Part shown: piece after piece, positions 1-9,143 of the stretch | Layout: every line of letters starts with the position of its first letter | Position numbering within the stretch: position 1 is the first letter of the stretch | NCBI GenBank assembly: GCA_964035575.1 | Contig: OZ037835.1 | Coordinates: forward strand, 1,674,001 to 1,738,000 | Direction of reading: 5' to 3' | Origin: Rhynchopus sp. YZ270_cl-10 | Lineage: Eukaryota; Euglenozoa; Diplonemea; Diplonemida; Diplonemidae | DNA length: 64,000 nt | The notes under the pieces: model-generated | Seen by the model: the letters and a program-made list of their open reading frames with translations, nothing else | What the model was told of the DNA's origin: nothing | The model's database searches: none | Position numbers and translations under genes: made by a program

Positions 1-192
1 AGGCACTCAGAAAACACAGTTGCTTTCTCGTTGTGTAACTGTGCCTTACCAACTAACAAAGCGCCGTGTAAAACGATCTTGGAGTGCATGCCGCCCCTGT
101 AGTATACTATAGCTGTCGTCCTCCTCCCGGCTGTGCTCAAGCAAGCCAAGACGGCACAACAACAACAATAATGTGAAATACCACCCATCCTT
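1..192 (+). repeat. 3' tail of an upstream UBL-LRR gene unit
   Basis: Nearly identical to 10559-10742, which lies downstream of the LRR gene at 9144; the same tail starts after the LRR genes at 14545 and 38809. The window therefore opens inside the tail of another member of the array, whose coding part is off-window. The tail stops at a 6-bp ATCCTT, where a large element is inserted. Confidence 0.8.
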
Positions 193-210
193 CATGGATG
201 TAGAAAGTAC

Positions 211-775
211 GTGACGAAAAAAAAGTACTTTTTTTCCAAAAATCGGGTTACGTGATACTTCACGTACGTGACGTTTTTTGAAAAAAAATTTTACGTGATT
301 TACGTGATTTCGAAAAAAAAAACGAAAAAAAGTACTTTTTTTTTTTCAAAAAAAAAAAAGTACTTTTTTTTTCACGTGAAAATCAACGTACGTGAAAATA
401 ATGGAGCGTTTTCGGCCATAAAAATGCCCGAAAACACCCGCATTTGCATTTCCGGAATCCGCCCATTCTGTGGTGGGCGATATACAGAAAAATGGATAAA
501 ATTTTAGTGACTAAAATTTTCACGAAATATGAACCCATACCCAAATGGGTAAAAAAGTACGTTTTTTTTTTATTTTTCGTCAGGAGCGTGTTCAAATTTC
601 CCGTTTTTCCCTTTTCTCCCGTTTTTCCCTTTGTCTTTGCCATTTTTTTTTCCAAAAAAAAAAAAATTTTTTTTTTTTGACAAGGCAATTTTCAGGTGAA
701 AAAAAAATTTTTTTTTTCGAAAATTTTTTGGCCCCCTGGGGTGGGTCTTGGGGCACCGAAAAATGCCAAAAAACA
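211..775. other. AT-rich subterminal region, no gene
   Basis: This stretch has repeated ACGTGA/TACGTGA motifs (211-400) and adjoining A and T runs that form self-complementary AnTn blocks (about 650-680 and 700-718). Part of it (about 455-560) resembles 42225-42350, so it belongs to a dispersed AT-rich family. Reading frames through it are low complexity and not credible as protein. Confidence 0.55.
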
Positions 776-3056
776 CATGCCCTGAACGGCGACATCTTCC
801 CCGACGCTAGCCTCCGCCGCCTCAATCTACGGAAGTGTGTGCGATGCGGTACCATCGTCGCTAAGAATGCCAAAGGAGGGACATGCTTCTCGTGCCGGGA
901 GGCGACTGCCCCATCAAAGGTTCCAGCAGTCCGAGCCAGGTCAGCGGAGGAAGTGGGGGACGATAGCCGGCTTCCATCTGCACAGAACATTGCGTTGAGT
1001 CGCGGCCGCGTCATGGAGTTCATCCCGGACTACATGCTTCGATCTGTGGCCGTGGCGACCAACACCGCCTTACTCGACATCGCGGCCGACAAGCTTGACC
1101 TCGCCGCCTGGAACCGGTTCGGGATGTTGCCCAAAACACTTCTCCGCTCGCGACGCAGTGGGGGGAATGGAAACAGGAAAAAGCGTATGAAGGCGTCGCG
1201 TATCGCAGACGTGCAGCGGTGGGAGAAGGGCGAGTTGTCCGCACTCTGGCGTGATGCGCAGGCCCAAGTGCCTGGGAAGAAGGTGGAACAGGAGGTCCCC
1301 TCCTTCGAGGATCGGGAACGGGCATGTGTCGCTGAGGCTCGGAAGGGTCGCCCCGCTGCCGCCTTCTCCCGCCTTTCATCGGAAGGACTCGCGCCGGACT
1401 CAGCGGCCACGTTGCAAGCTTTGAAGAACAAGCACCCTGCCTGCCTTAACCCTCCTGATGCCAGCGACAATGTGGTGCAGCCAGGCTACCCTGAAGACCT
1501 GACCCCTGCACAAGTGCTGTCTCTGGTGAAGAGCATGCCGCGGGGCACTGCGGCAGGCCCTTCCGGCCTTCGAGCGGACCACCTGAAGCAGATGTTGAAC
1601 GAGAGCGACGTGAACATCCTGCCGGCCCTGACACATGTGGTCAACGCGATCCGGGCAGGCAACGTTCCCGAAGGAGTCACTCCTTTCCTGTCTGGGGCCA
1701 GGTTGATCGCGCTTCCAAAAGGGGTCAATGACGTCCGTCCAGTTGCTGTTGGTGAAACGCTACGGAGGGTGGCTGCGAAGTCGTATGCAGCAGAGGTGAA
1801 GGCGCAGGCGAAGAGCATCCTGCTCCCCGGGAAACAGGTGGGTGTGGGTGTAGAAGGGGGCATCGAGGCAGCGACCGCGACAGTCTGGGACTACGCGAGT
1901 CGTCACAGGGAGCAGGACAAAGTGGTGCTTAAGATTGACTTTGCTAACGCGTTCAACACAGTCGATCGAAGGGCCATGCTGTACAAGACCCGTACCCTCC
2001 TCCCGCAGATGTCTCGCTTTGTGGAATGGTGTTACTTGCGTCCGTCGTCTCTGGTGTACGGTGAGGAGGTGGTGCAATCGCAGTCTGGTGCGCAGCAGGG
2101 TGACCCGCTTGGCCCTCTTCTCTTCTCGCTGGTCTTGAAGGATTTGGCAGAGAAGGTGCGTGACTTGCCTGGGGTGGATCTGTCGGTGTGGTTCCTGGAT
2201 GACGGGACGCTGATGGGGTCTCCTGCGGCGATCGCGTCGGCCTTTCAGGTAGTGCAGGAGGAGGGCCTGAAGCTAGGCCTCAAGGTGAACAAGGCCAAAT
2301 GTGAGCTCATCCCCATTGGAGGTCAATCTGACGAAGTTCTCGGGGCGGCGGGATTCCCGGTGGCGGACCTGACGGTGATCCGATCGGGGTTCAGTTTTCT
2401 CGGAGCCCCCATTGGCGACAGTGAGTTTTGCGACAGGTTCATGGAAGACCAGATGAAGACTTTCGCGACGAACCTCCGCCTGCTGGGCAAGCTGGGTGAC
2501 GCTCAGGTGGCTCTGTCTCTCTTGCGACATTGTGAAGGCTTTTGTAAAACCGTGTTTTACATGCGTGCTATCCGCCATCAGGGTGACCATCTCTGGCTGG
2601 ACAAGTACGACAAGGAGGTAGACAGAGTACTTGCGCAGATCTTGGTTTCTCCTGGTTCGGACCCGGACGTTCTATTGCCAGAAGCCGCTCGAACGCAGGC
2701 TGCCCTCCCCGTACGCATGGGTGGACTGGGGATACGTCGTGCATATGACCACTGGACTGCCGCCGCTATGGGTGCTGCTAGCGGTACCTACGATTTGTGC
2801 AAACACCTGGACCAGGACTACCGCTGGGACGCGGCAGGGTGGGATCACTCGGCCACCAGGTTCAACGAGTTGGTGGACGATGACGCACGTGTGGACCCGG
2901 GCGAGCAGCCCCAGCAGACCCTGAGGCAACGTGATCTCTCTTTGTCGATCATCCTCCGACAAGCGGCTGCGGTGCGGGAGGCAGGCGATGTGCAGGACCT
3001 TGCTCGGCTGAACTCGCTCCAGCAAACCCACGCCCCAGCCCATGGCTGGGGCGTGG
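776..3056 (+). CDS. Retrotransposon reverse transcriptase (N-terminal part of broken ORF)
   Basis: The frame is open from 545, but sequence before about 776 is flanking repeat, so the true start is missing. After a short Cys pair motif (CVRCGTIV...CFSC, 833-895) comes a non-LTR RT: fingers with GTAAGPSGLRADHLKQ (1537-1585), palm with KIDFANAFNTVDR (1930-1968), GAQQGDPLGPLLFSL (2088-2132) and the catalytic FLDDG (2191-2205), then thumb. This copies element RNA into DNA at the nicked target. Near 3045 the homologous reading continues in another frame (after 3042). The original frame runs on to 3370, but that extension is Gly/Ser/Arg-rich and not protein-like. The frame break coincides with a perfect hairpin at 3027-3057, so the ORF is probably inactivated unless frameshifting is programmed. 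Confidence 0.8.
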
Positions 3057-3057
3057 G
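3027..3057. repeat. Perfect 14-bp-arm hairpin at the retrotransposon frame break
   Basis: The left arm CCCACGCCCCAGCC (3027-3040) and its exact inverse complement (3044-3057) are separated by 3 bases. It sits precisely where the RT/endonuclease ORF changes frame. It could be a template-switch mutation in which one arm was copied from the other, a structure stimulating ribosomal frameshifting, or an assembly error. Confidence 0.75.
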
Positions 3058-5705
3058 TAACGGCTCTGCCCCTCCCGGAGAATGTCATCGATCCGGAGGC
3101 GTTTCGCGCTGTGGTCCGTCTTCGGTTGGGTCTGGTGATGTACAGAGACGATGTCCGCTGCGGACAATGCGCAGTGAGCATGGACCAGTATGGGATTCAT
3201 GCCCTCAACTGCAAGCATGGGGGTTGCACGATTCGCAGGCACGACCGGCTCCGGGATCTGGTGGGCACGCTAGGTTCGAAGGCAGGTCTCGCTCCGGCCT
3301 TGGAACCCAAGCACATCGTCCTCGGGGGTACCAAGCCAGCAGACATCTTCTTCCCCATCGGCATAGGTGACGGTAGAGCCAGGGCGGTAGACTGTGTGGT
3401 TGCGAACCCCCTGGCCTCTTCGCATGTACAGGGGGCGGCGCGAGCGGTGGGGCACGCAGCGGTCAAGCATCAGTCCTGGAAGCGCGATAAGCACGGCAAA
3501 GCTTGCAGGACAGCACACATTTCCTTCTCCGCTTTTGCGGCCGAGGTCTTTGGGGGGCTGGGGCCGGAAGCAGCCACGCTGTGGCGGCACCTGAACAAGA
3601 TTGCCGCGGAGCGTGCGGACGGGGATAAGGTCTTGGCCTCGGCCAAATGGAATGAGCGTCTGGCCGTGTGTGTACAGCGGGAGGTGGGTGCCACGCTGTT
3701 GAAGCGGGGGGCCTTGTGTTTCGGCCTTGGGGGTGATCGTGATGCAGTGCCGGCTGATACTGTCGAACGTACCCCAGACTACTACGTCACACCTGACGAC
3801 GCCCCAGACGATCGCTTCCCTACATACGTGGACGACCACCTGTACCGGCTCGCTGAGCAAGACTGTGAGATTGTTGAGGAACCAACCCCTGATCCACGAA
3901 GTGCGGCTGATGTTGATGAGGCTACTGCGGCGATGGAGAGGTGGTTACAGCGGCAGGCGCGCAAGAACCCTGTTCATCAGTCTTCCGTCGTCGTGGAAGT
4001 AGCTCCCTGCGAGGACCCAGCTGCGGCCTATGAGAAGCTGCATGAGGGTGACTCCCCTCCTGCCCTAGCGGTGCAGCTGTCCGCCGTCGGATGCTCCACT
4101 CCCGCGAACTTCCGCTACACCGTGGGTGACTGCTGTTTCGACGCTATGGCACACTTGAGCGGGAAGAACGCGGGGTCCCTGAGGCAGGTTGCGGTTGCAC
4201 AGGTAGTCCAAGACGCGGACCTGGCGGCACGGGCTGAACCGAATGTCGCCGTGTGGTCGCGGCGGATGCTCATCACTGGGTGTGATCGATCGGATACCTG
4301 GGCTGACACTGTGACCGTTGCCGGCCTTGCACGCGCTCTGAACTCGCTGGTGGTGGTGTTTGTGGGTGGTCATAAGCCTTCGCTCTTCACCCCCTCGAGT
4401 GCGACGAATTACCAGAATGTGTTTGCGCTGGCTCACGACGGCCGCACGGTGGGCCACTTCACGCCGGTCACCATCCCGGAGAAACTGAGGCAGTACTTCC
4501 TGATGCAGCCTCCGACGCCGCGCCTGCCGTCGCTCACTTGTGTGTCCCGCGTGGCAATGCTGGACTACCCTCAGGACGGAACGAGAGAGGATTTCGGGAA
4601 ATGTGAGGTGTGCGGGTCTGCTGTCCTCGGCAGTGAGCAGCACTGGCAGTGCGGGGAGTGCGTGGCTTGGGCGTGCCGGCAGTGTCGTCCCCTCAGCTGC
4701 TCTTCCTGCCCACGGGCTCCAGCGGTTGTCAGCTTACCGAGTTCCTCAGGTGTCACTGCGCGCACACATCCAGCAGCGGACCCCAAGAGTAATGACTTGT
4801 TGCAGGAGCAGCGGGATAAACGCGTGGCCACGAGTGGGGCTACCATCAAGAAGAACAGGGACCAGCTTCGTGCCCGGTTGCGTAAGGCTCCGACGGATGC
4901 CATGGATGTAGAGAGTGGCTATTCAAACACCACCCCAGCCCTCTCTACCTCCTCCGCGCCCCAGGTCGTGCAGACCCCTGTCCAACCTGGCACTTCGTCG
5001 CAGGCGCACTCTGCATCGGACGAGTCTCAGCAGCATCAGACAAATACGGAGAGTGGCTATTACAACACCCACGCAGCCCTCCCCGTACCCGCGTCTGATG
5101 TGGCTGTTCCCTCATCCACCAGCACGAGAGAGCAGCCTCACGCTGTTCCGCAGGTCGCTACGTCGCAGGCGCAGCCATCAAGGACCCATACGGAGAGTGG
5201 CTATTCAAACACCACCCCAGCCCTCCCCGTATACACGTCCTCTGAGGCAGCTCACTCTCACGCTGACACGAGTGAGCAGCCACACGTCGCCTCGCAAGAC
5301 AGTGCGTACTCCGCGGACCTCCTTGGCGGGTCCCAGCACGCAGTTCCCTTGCCTGGCGCAACCTCGGTCCCCAGCACAGACACACCATCGGAGAGTGGCT
5401 ACCAATCCGCACCACCAGCCCTCCCGAACCCTGTGCCGGTATGGAATGACATAGCGCCCTGCCCCGGGTTTGACTTGCCTATTCCAGAGACCGCTGATGA
5501 GTGGGAGGGGTTGTTCTATCCCACTACCACTCATTTCAGCTCCCAAGGCGGGGACTCTATGACGGCGGCGGAGGCTTTCGAGTACTGTGGGCGGTGGAGG
5601 ACTGCAGTGAGGCCGATGTTGAGTCAGGAGGAGCTGAGGAAGGCGTCGACGCTGTGCAATCGCCTGAGGAGTCTTGTGCAGACGCGCCTTCGCTCCGCCG
5701 CATAG
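3042..5705 (+). CDS. Retrotransposon endonuclease and OTU-like protease (C-terminal part)
   Basis: This continues the RT ORF in the +1 frame. The text ALPLPENVIDPEAFRAVVRL resembles the RT-endonuclease linker of RLE elements. Next is a Cys/His knuckle (CGQC...HALNCKHG, 3160-3225) and a restriction-like endonuclease core (KPADIFF at 3333-3353, AVDCVVANPL at 3388-3417), which nicks the target. An OTU-like cysteine protease follows, with GDCCFDAMAH (4126-4155) as the likely catalytic Asp-Cys region and GHFTPV (4450-4467) supplying the His. A Cys-rich ribbon (4600-4710) and four copies of an ESGY-x-N-T-x-P-A-L-P-like repeat (4909-5430) come before the C-terminus. OTU domains are known in some non-LTR elements. 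The ATG at 3042 lies inside the hairpin and may not be used. The OTU call rests on motifs only. Confidence 0.72.
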   Translation: MAGAWVTALPLPENVIDPEAFRAVVRLRLGLVMYRDDVRCGQCAVSMDQYGIHALNCKHGGCTIRRHDRLRDLVGTLGSKAGLAPALEPKHIVLGGTKPADIFFPIGIGDGRARAVDCVVANPLASSHVQGAARAVGHAAVKHQSWKRDKHGKACRTAHISFSAFAAEVFGGLGPEAATLWRHLNKIAAERADGDKVLASAKWNERLAVCVQREVGATLLKRGALCFGLGGDRDAVPADTVERTPDYYVTPDDAPDDRFPTYVDDHLYRLAEQDCEIVEEPTPDPRSAADVDEATAAMERWLQRQARKNPVHQSSVVVEVAPCEDPAAAYEKLHEGDSPPALAVQLSAVGCSTPANFRYTVGDCCFDAMAHLSGKNAGSLRQVAVAQVVQDADLAARAEPNVAVWSRRMLITGCDRSDTWADTVTVAGLARALNSLVVVFVGGHKPSLFTPSSATNYQNVFALAHDGRTVGHFTPVTIPEKLRQYFLMQPPTPRLPSLTCVSRVAMLDYPQDGTREDFGKCEVCGSAVLGSEQHWQCGECVAWACRQCRPLSCSSCPRAPAVVSLPSSSGVTARTHPAADPKSNDLLQEQRDKRVATSGATIKKNRDQLRARLRKAPTDAMDVESGYSNTTPALSTSSAPQVVQTPVQPGTSSQAHSASDESQQHQTNTESGYYNTHAALPVPASDVAVPSSTSTREQPHAVPQVATSQAQPSRTHTESGYSNTTPALPVYTSSEAAHSHADTSEQPHVASQDSAYSADLLGGSQHAVPLPGATSVPSTDTPSESGYQSAPPALPNPVPVWNDIAPCPGFDLPIPETADEWEGLFYPTTTHFSSQGGDSMTAAEAFEYCGRWRTAVRPMLSQEELRKASTLCNRLRSLVQTRLRSAA

Positions 5706-6089
5706 ACTTTAGAGACTTCTTTTTACTTTTTCTCCCCTCTCCCCCCCCCTTCTTCCCTTTCTCCTTCTTTTTTGGCTATTTTTATTTCGTTCACATAGCC
5801 TAGATTCGGACCTGTTTTCAGGCCGACCGTGTACAGCCGGGTAGAGCTAGACAACGCCAACAGCTGTGGCCCAAGGAGGTCCTCAGTGTTGTCTGCCAAT
5901 CCCCTTAACCCAACAAAAGACTACAAAATAAAAACAATCTAGACAAAGCCGCCCCCATCCCCGTCCAGGCAAAATAAAAAAAGTAAAAGAATGCCCTTCC
6001 TCAGTCCGGAAGTATCACCTCAACCGGTTACCTGCCGTAAAAGAGAGAGAGGTTACAGAACTATTGTAAGAAATTAAAAAAAAAAAAAA
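5706..6089 (+). other. Retrotransposon 3' UTR and poly(A)
   Basis: A pyrimidine-rich stretch (5715-5780) follows the stop. The UTR has no further protein-like frame and ends in A13. Confidence 0.6.
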
Positions 6090-6556
6090 CGCAAAAATCG
6101 GGTGTTTTGAGCATCTGTGGTTACACCATATACACGTCTCTGTACAAGCCTATACTATACCCAAAAGTGGCTAGGCAAGGCCGTGTTTGACCAAAAAAAA
6201 AAATTTTTTTTTTCACGAAAACCGAGTTTTCGTCACCTGTGGGTGGTCGGAGGATCGAAATTTGTGAAAAATTTTCACTTTTTTTTTTTGACCCAAAAAT
6301 TTTTTTTTTCGACAAGGCAACGGGAAAAATGACTAAGGGGAAAGGGGAAAAAAGGGAAAAACGGGAATTTTGAGGATCCTCTATTTTGAGGATCGTTTTC
6401 ACAGTCACATTTTACCTTAGCAAAATCTGGAAAAAAAAATTTTTTTTCCGAAAATTTTTTAGACCCCTGGGGTGGGTCTTGGGGCACCGAAAAATGCAAA
6501 AAAACGTAAAAATCGGGTGTTTTGAGCATCTGTGGTTACACCATATACACGCCTGT
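6090..6556. repeat. Host repeat: post-insertion half copy plus intact empty-site copy
   Basis: 6090-6135 (AAAAATCGGGTGTTTTGAGC, then CATCTGTGGTTACACC) is repeated at 6504-6552. 6463-6502 matches 727-768 before the retrotransposon. Thus 6463-6552 is an uninterrupted paralogue of the retrotransposon's insertion site. A-run/T-run palindromes lie at 6191-6211, 6293-6310 and 6430-6448. The GAGCATCTGTG motif recurs near 63025. Confidence 0.7.
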
Positions 6557-7768
6557 AACCCCACATAGGCCCATTACCATGGTTTCGTTAGCCCTTGTGG
6601 CATGCGCTCCTGCAGTTTCCTGCTCATCGGCGGCTTCTAGTCCGTGTGGACTTGGGCCACTACCAGCTTCCGGAGGAGCGACGCTCACGTGCGACCGTCG
6701 GACCGGTCACTGCTCTGGTTGCCATGTGCTCTGGCCAATTCTTGACGAGGATGGGGGTGCAGACCGCCAAGTCCGGACGGTCGGAGGGAACCTTCCCCAC
6801 CGCACGTCAGTTCTCCTAAGCTCCTTGTGACTTGACTCGTGCCGGTGCTGGTGTCTACAAGCTTCAACCTCTTCTTGTGATCCACCGAGCACGCAGCCAA
6901 CAGTGCGCCAAACCCTCAAGATCCTGTAGCACCGAGGGTGTGTGATCCCCAAGCGTCTGCGTCAGGCCGTCTGCCATCAAGCGGAGGGTGCTCCAATACT
7001 CCTCTGACACGAAGGAGCAATCACAGCGATCACGAACCACGCGATTGAGGTAGTTTCACAGCTGGTCAGCGGGGGAAGCATACGAGGCTTCACAAAGCAA
7101 CACCGCTTCCGGAGATGACCGGCTCCCCTCTTCCTCAACATGCACCAGAGCCCTATTTTTCACAAGCGGTCCCGAAACCTTAAAGTTTTCGCAAGCTCTG
7201 GAGTCATCCGATGACGCAAGGCAAGTCACTCTCCCAAAGCGATGGCATTGGATGGCAGTATGCGAAGTCAGACCTCCGGGAAATATTGAATCCTTAATGG
7301 ACGACTTCAATGTGATCGCTGCCTTCTCCCTCTACGCCCCACCCTTCAAGAACACGGAGACTCGCAAGCTGCAAGTAATTTGAGTTTGTTTCTGCGAGCC
7401 GAAACCGTTCATCTTCGGAGATATGTACAGTGTGCGCACTACTTCCCGCAGGAGGAACGGGCCCATTTTGGGCTCCGACCTCAGAGGCCGTTTTCGAAGA
7501 CAGCTACAGTGGGATATTTCGGTTCCTCAATTTTTTATAAAAAAGCGAAAATCTGCCAATGTGCTTGAAAAATGCTGTGCATTTTTGGTAGAATTTTTTA
7601 AAAATTGCTATACTCCCCTATGACTGGACCCAACTCCCCTCACTCTTTTTTTGGTCAAAAACACCCCAAATTTTTTCACCTTTTTTTCCATTTTTTCCGT
7701 TTTTGACCTTTTTAGACACCCTCCTCACGTACTTTTTTACTTTTTTTTTTCAAAAAAAAGTACGTGAA
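6557..7768. other. Gene-free interior of the TIR element, possibly decayed coding sequence
   Basis: Base composition at 6557-7380 is close to coding (mixed GC), unlike the AT-rich flanks, but only short broken frames exist and none shows a recognisable domain. It may be the remains of the element's own gene. 7620-7768 is T-rich with GTACGTGA motifs near the 3' TIR. Confidence 0.45.
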
Positions 7769-7786
7769 GTACTTTCTACATCCATG

Positions 7787-8365
7787 ATCCTTCTCTCAAA
7801 TAATCAAAAAAAAAAACTCAAACTTCCTGGTATTCTTAAGAAGGTGTACCAAAACAGCTCTAGGGTTGAGGATAGGCTTAAAAGGTCTACTTCTTCTTTG
7901 TCCAACAAGCTTTCTGTTTCTTCGTCTGCTTTATCTTTAAGTTGTCGTGGTATTGGTAAACGTTTGTTTGCCTATAATACTTTGGCTCATGCTAATATGG
8001 GGATTATGGATGCTGACGTGTCTGTCGTGGCCAATGTGCATACTGTCATACACACAGATGCTGAGAGTCCTCTAGATGAGAACACGGTGGACTCCCCCGT
8101 ATTTTCCTTCAAACCCCCCCTGATTCTCCCTCTCCTCTATTACGTTCGGTTACTCCTCCCCCACGGTGTCCGTGCCTCACCTCAGTCACGCCTCGTCGCG
8201 TGTACTCATCTCCCTCGGATTCACCATTGTCTCCCCCTACCATGCCCCCCATTTTGTCACCAACATTCAACATACTGCGGTGCACGACGAAGTGAGTTGA
8301 CTGTGGTTTTGCTGTGTCGTTGGCTTACAATGGTGAAAGCCACAAAGTACAACTATAGAAATTGA
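7787..8365 (+). pseudogene. Duplicated ORF of unknown function in the LRR-array spacer
   Basis: This is about 97% identical to 10744-11325. Here it reads as one open frame of about 190 residues with a basic start (LKKVYQNSSRVEDRLKR) and then Ser-rich and proline-rich parts. In the other copy a one-base T insertion near 10850 shifts the early frame, so the protein is not conserved over its whole length. No family was recognised. It is probably a remnant carried in the repeat unit. Confidence 0.35.
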
Positions 8366-9143
8366 AACCGCACCCTACTTTTCCTTTTTATGTTTTTCCC
8401 CCCACCCCCGAAAACAATAAAGCAATAAAAACAATAAAGACAAAAGGGAGAGGTTGTGGTGAAACGCACACACCTCGACCTGTCGGTGAAATGTGGCTCT
8501 ACTCCAACCCGCCCCGGATTAGAAAAATGGAAAAAAGGATGGGAGTAGGGAGCGGTGTTCAATTTCCTTTTAGCATTGCACGTAATCATATCATTTATTT
8601 GATTGTTGTGAGAGGGGTGGAGAGGGGTGGGGTGGGGGCAAAAGGCTAGTTTTTGTTTCATAAAAAGCTCCAACAATTTTGCAGAATCTGCCAAAGGGAG
8701 TGGGGTTTGGTGTGTTAGTATTTGAGTCGATGGCAAACCCCCAATACCGTTTTTCCGCTTTCAGGTCGCAAAAGTGCCGGGAAGTGTCCACAATCACCCT
8801 CAAAACGTATTTCTGGACCACTCCCAAACAACAAAAAAGTAATGAATAAAAGTGTTGGAAGCAAAAAGGAAGAACAAAACAATGTTGTTTCCAACAGGGA
8901 TAGGCTCCAAGTAACTTTCCATCAAAAGAACCCCCTACCTCCACCTCTTTTCACACCTCTTTTCACACCCCTATCACCCGGAACAGTATTCTGCCCAAGT
9001 CGGAGGGGAAGGCAATGCACCATTTTGCAAAGACTTCTTTCCCGCTTGGTGCACGGGGCATCTGCAACGTGTCTTTGCTAATGTCTCCAGCCCCAACTCC
9101 CACAACCCCACCACACAACAGAACAACACAAAAGGAAGACAAA
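8366..9143. other. Spacer and 5' leader of the LRR gene
   Basis: 8396-8450 (CAATAAAGCAATAAAAACAA, then a GGGAGAGG motif) recurs at 47810-47850. 8640-8910 and 8990-9143 recur in the next array unit (11370-11630, 11690-11837); the latter part also recurs at 13275-13434. The shared leader runs into the ATG at 9144, so the upstream sequence is duplicated with the gene. AATGAATAAA at 8840-8850 could be a polyadenylation signal for the preceding unit. Confidence 0.5.

Larger units (their letters stand above)
776..6089 (+). mobile_element. RLE-type non-LTR retrotransposon, 5'-truncated, poly(A)-ended
   Basis: It contains reverse transcriptase, a Cys/His knuckle, a restriction-like endonuclease and an OTU-like protease, then a 3' UTR and A13 (6077-6089). 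The 5' boundary is inferred from the flanks. Sequence before 776 (GGGTCTTGGGGCACCGAAAA, then an A run) and sequence after 6089 (AAAAATCGGGTGTTTTGAGC) are contiguous at 6463-6522, which acts as the empty site. The open frame runs in from the boundary with no credible start, so the copy is probably 5'-truncated. Insertion into an A-run is typical of target-primed reverse transcription. Confidence 0.8.
193..7786. mobile_element. 7.6-kb TIR element with 6-bp target duplication
   Basis: The element begins CATGGATGTAGAAAGTAC (193-210) and ends with the exact inverse complement (7769-7786). ATCCTT occurs immediately before (187-192) and after (7787-7792). The uninterrupted site is in the same window at about 10736-10760, where the single ATCCTT runs straight into the same downstream sequence. 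The first and last few hundred bases carry repeats of GTACGTGA and A/T runs, as subterminal transposase-binding arrays often do. No transposase was recognised; most of the interior is a nested non-LTR retrotransposon. The boundaries are seen directly; the superfamily is unknown. Confidence 0.82.

Noticed and set aside
383..1023. Minus-strand ORFs in the first kilobase
   Set aside because: Lys/Phe-rich readings of A/T runs and shadows of the RT gene.
3042..3370. C-terminal extension of the first RT frame as real protein
   Set aside because: It overlaps the endonuclease frame, has shuffled Gly/Ser/Arg-rich composition, and the domain homology continues in the other frame.
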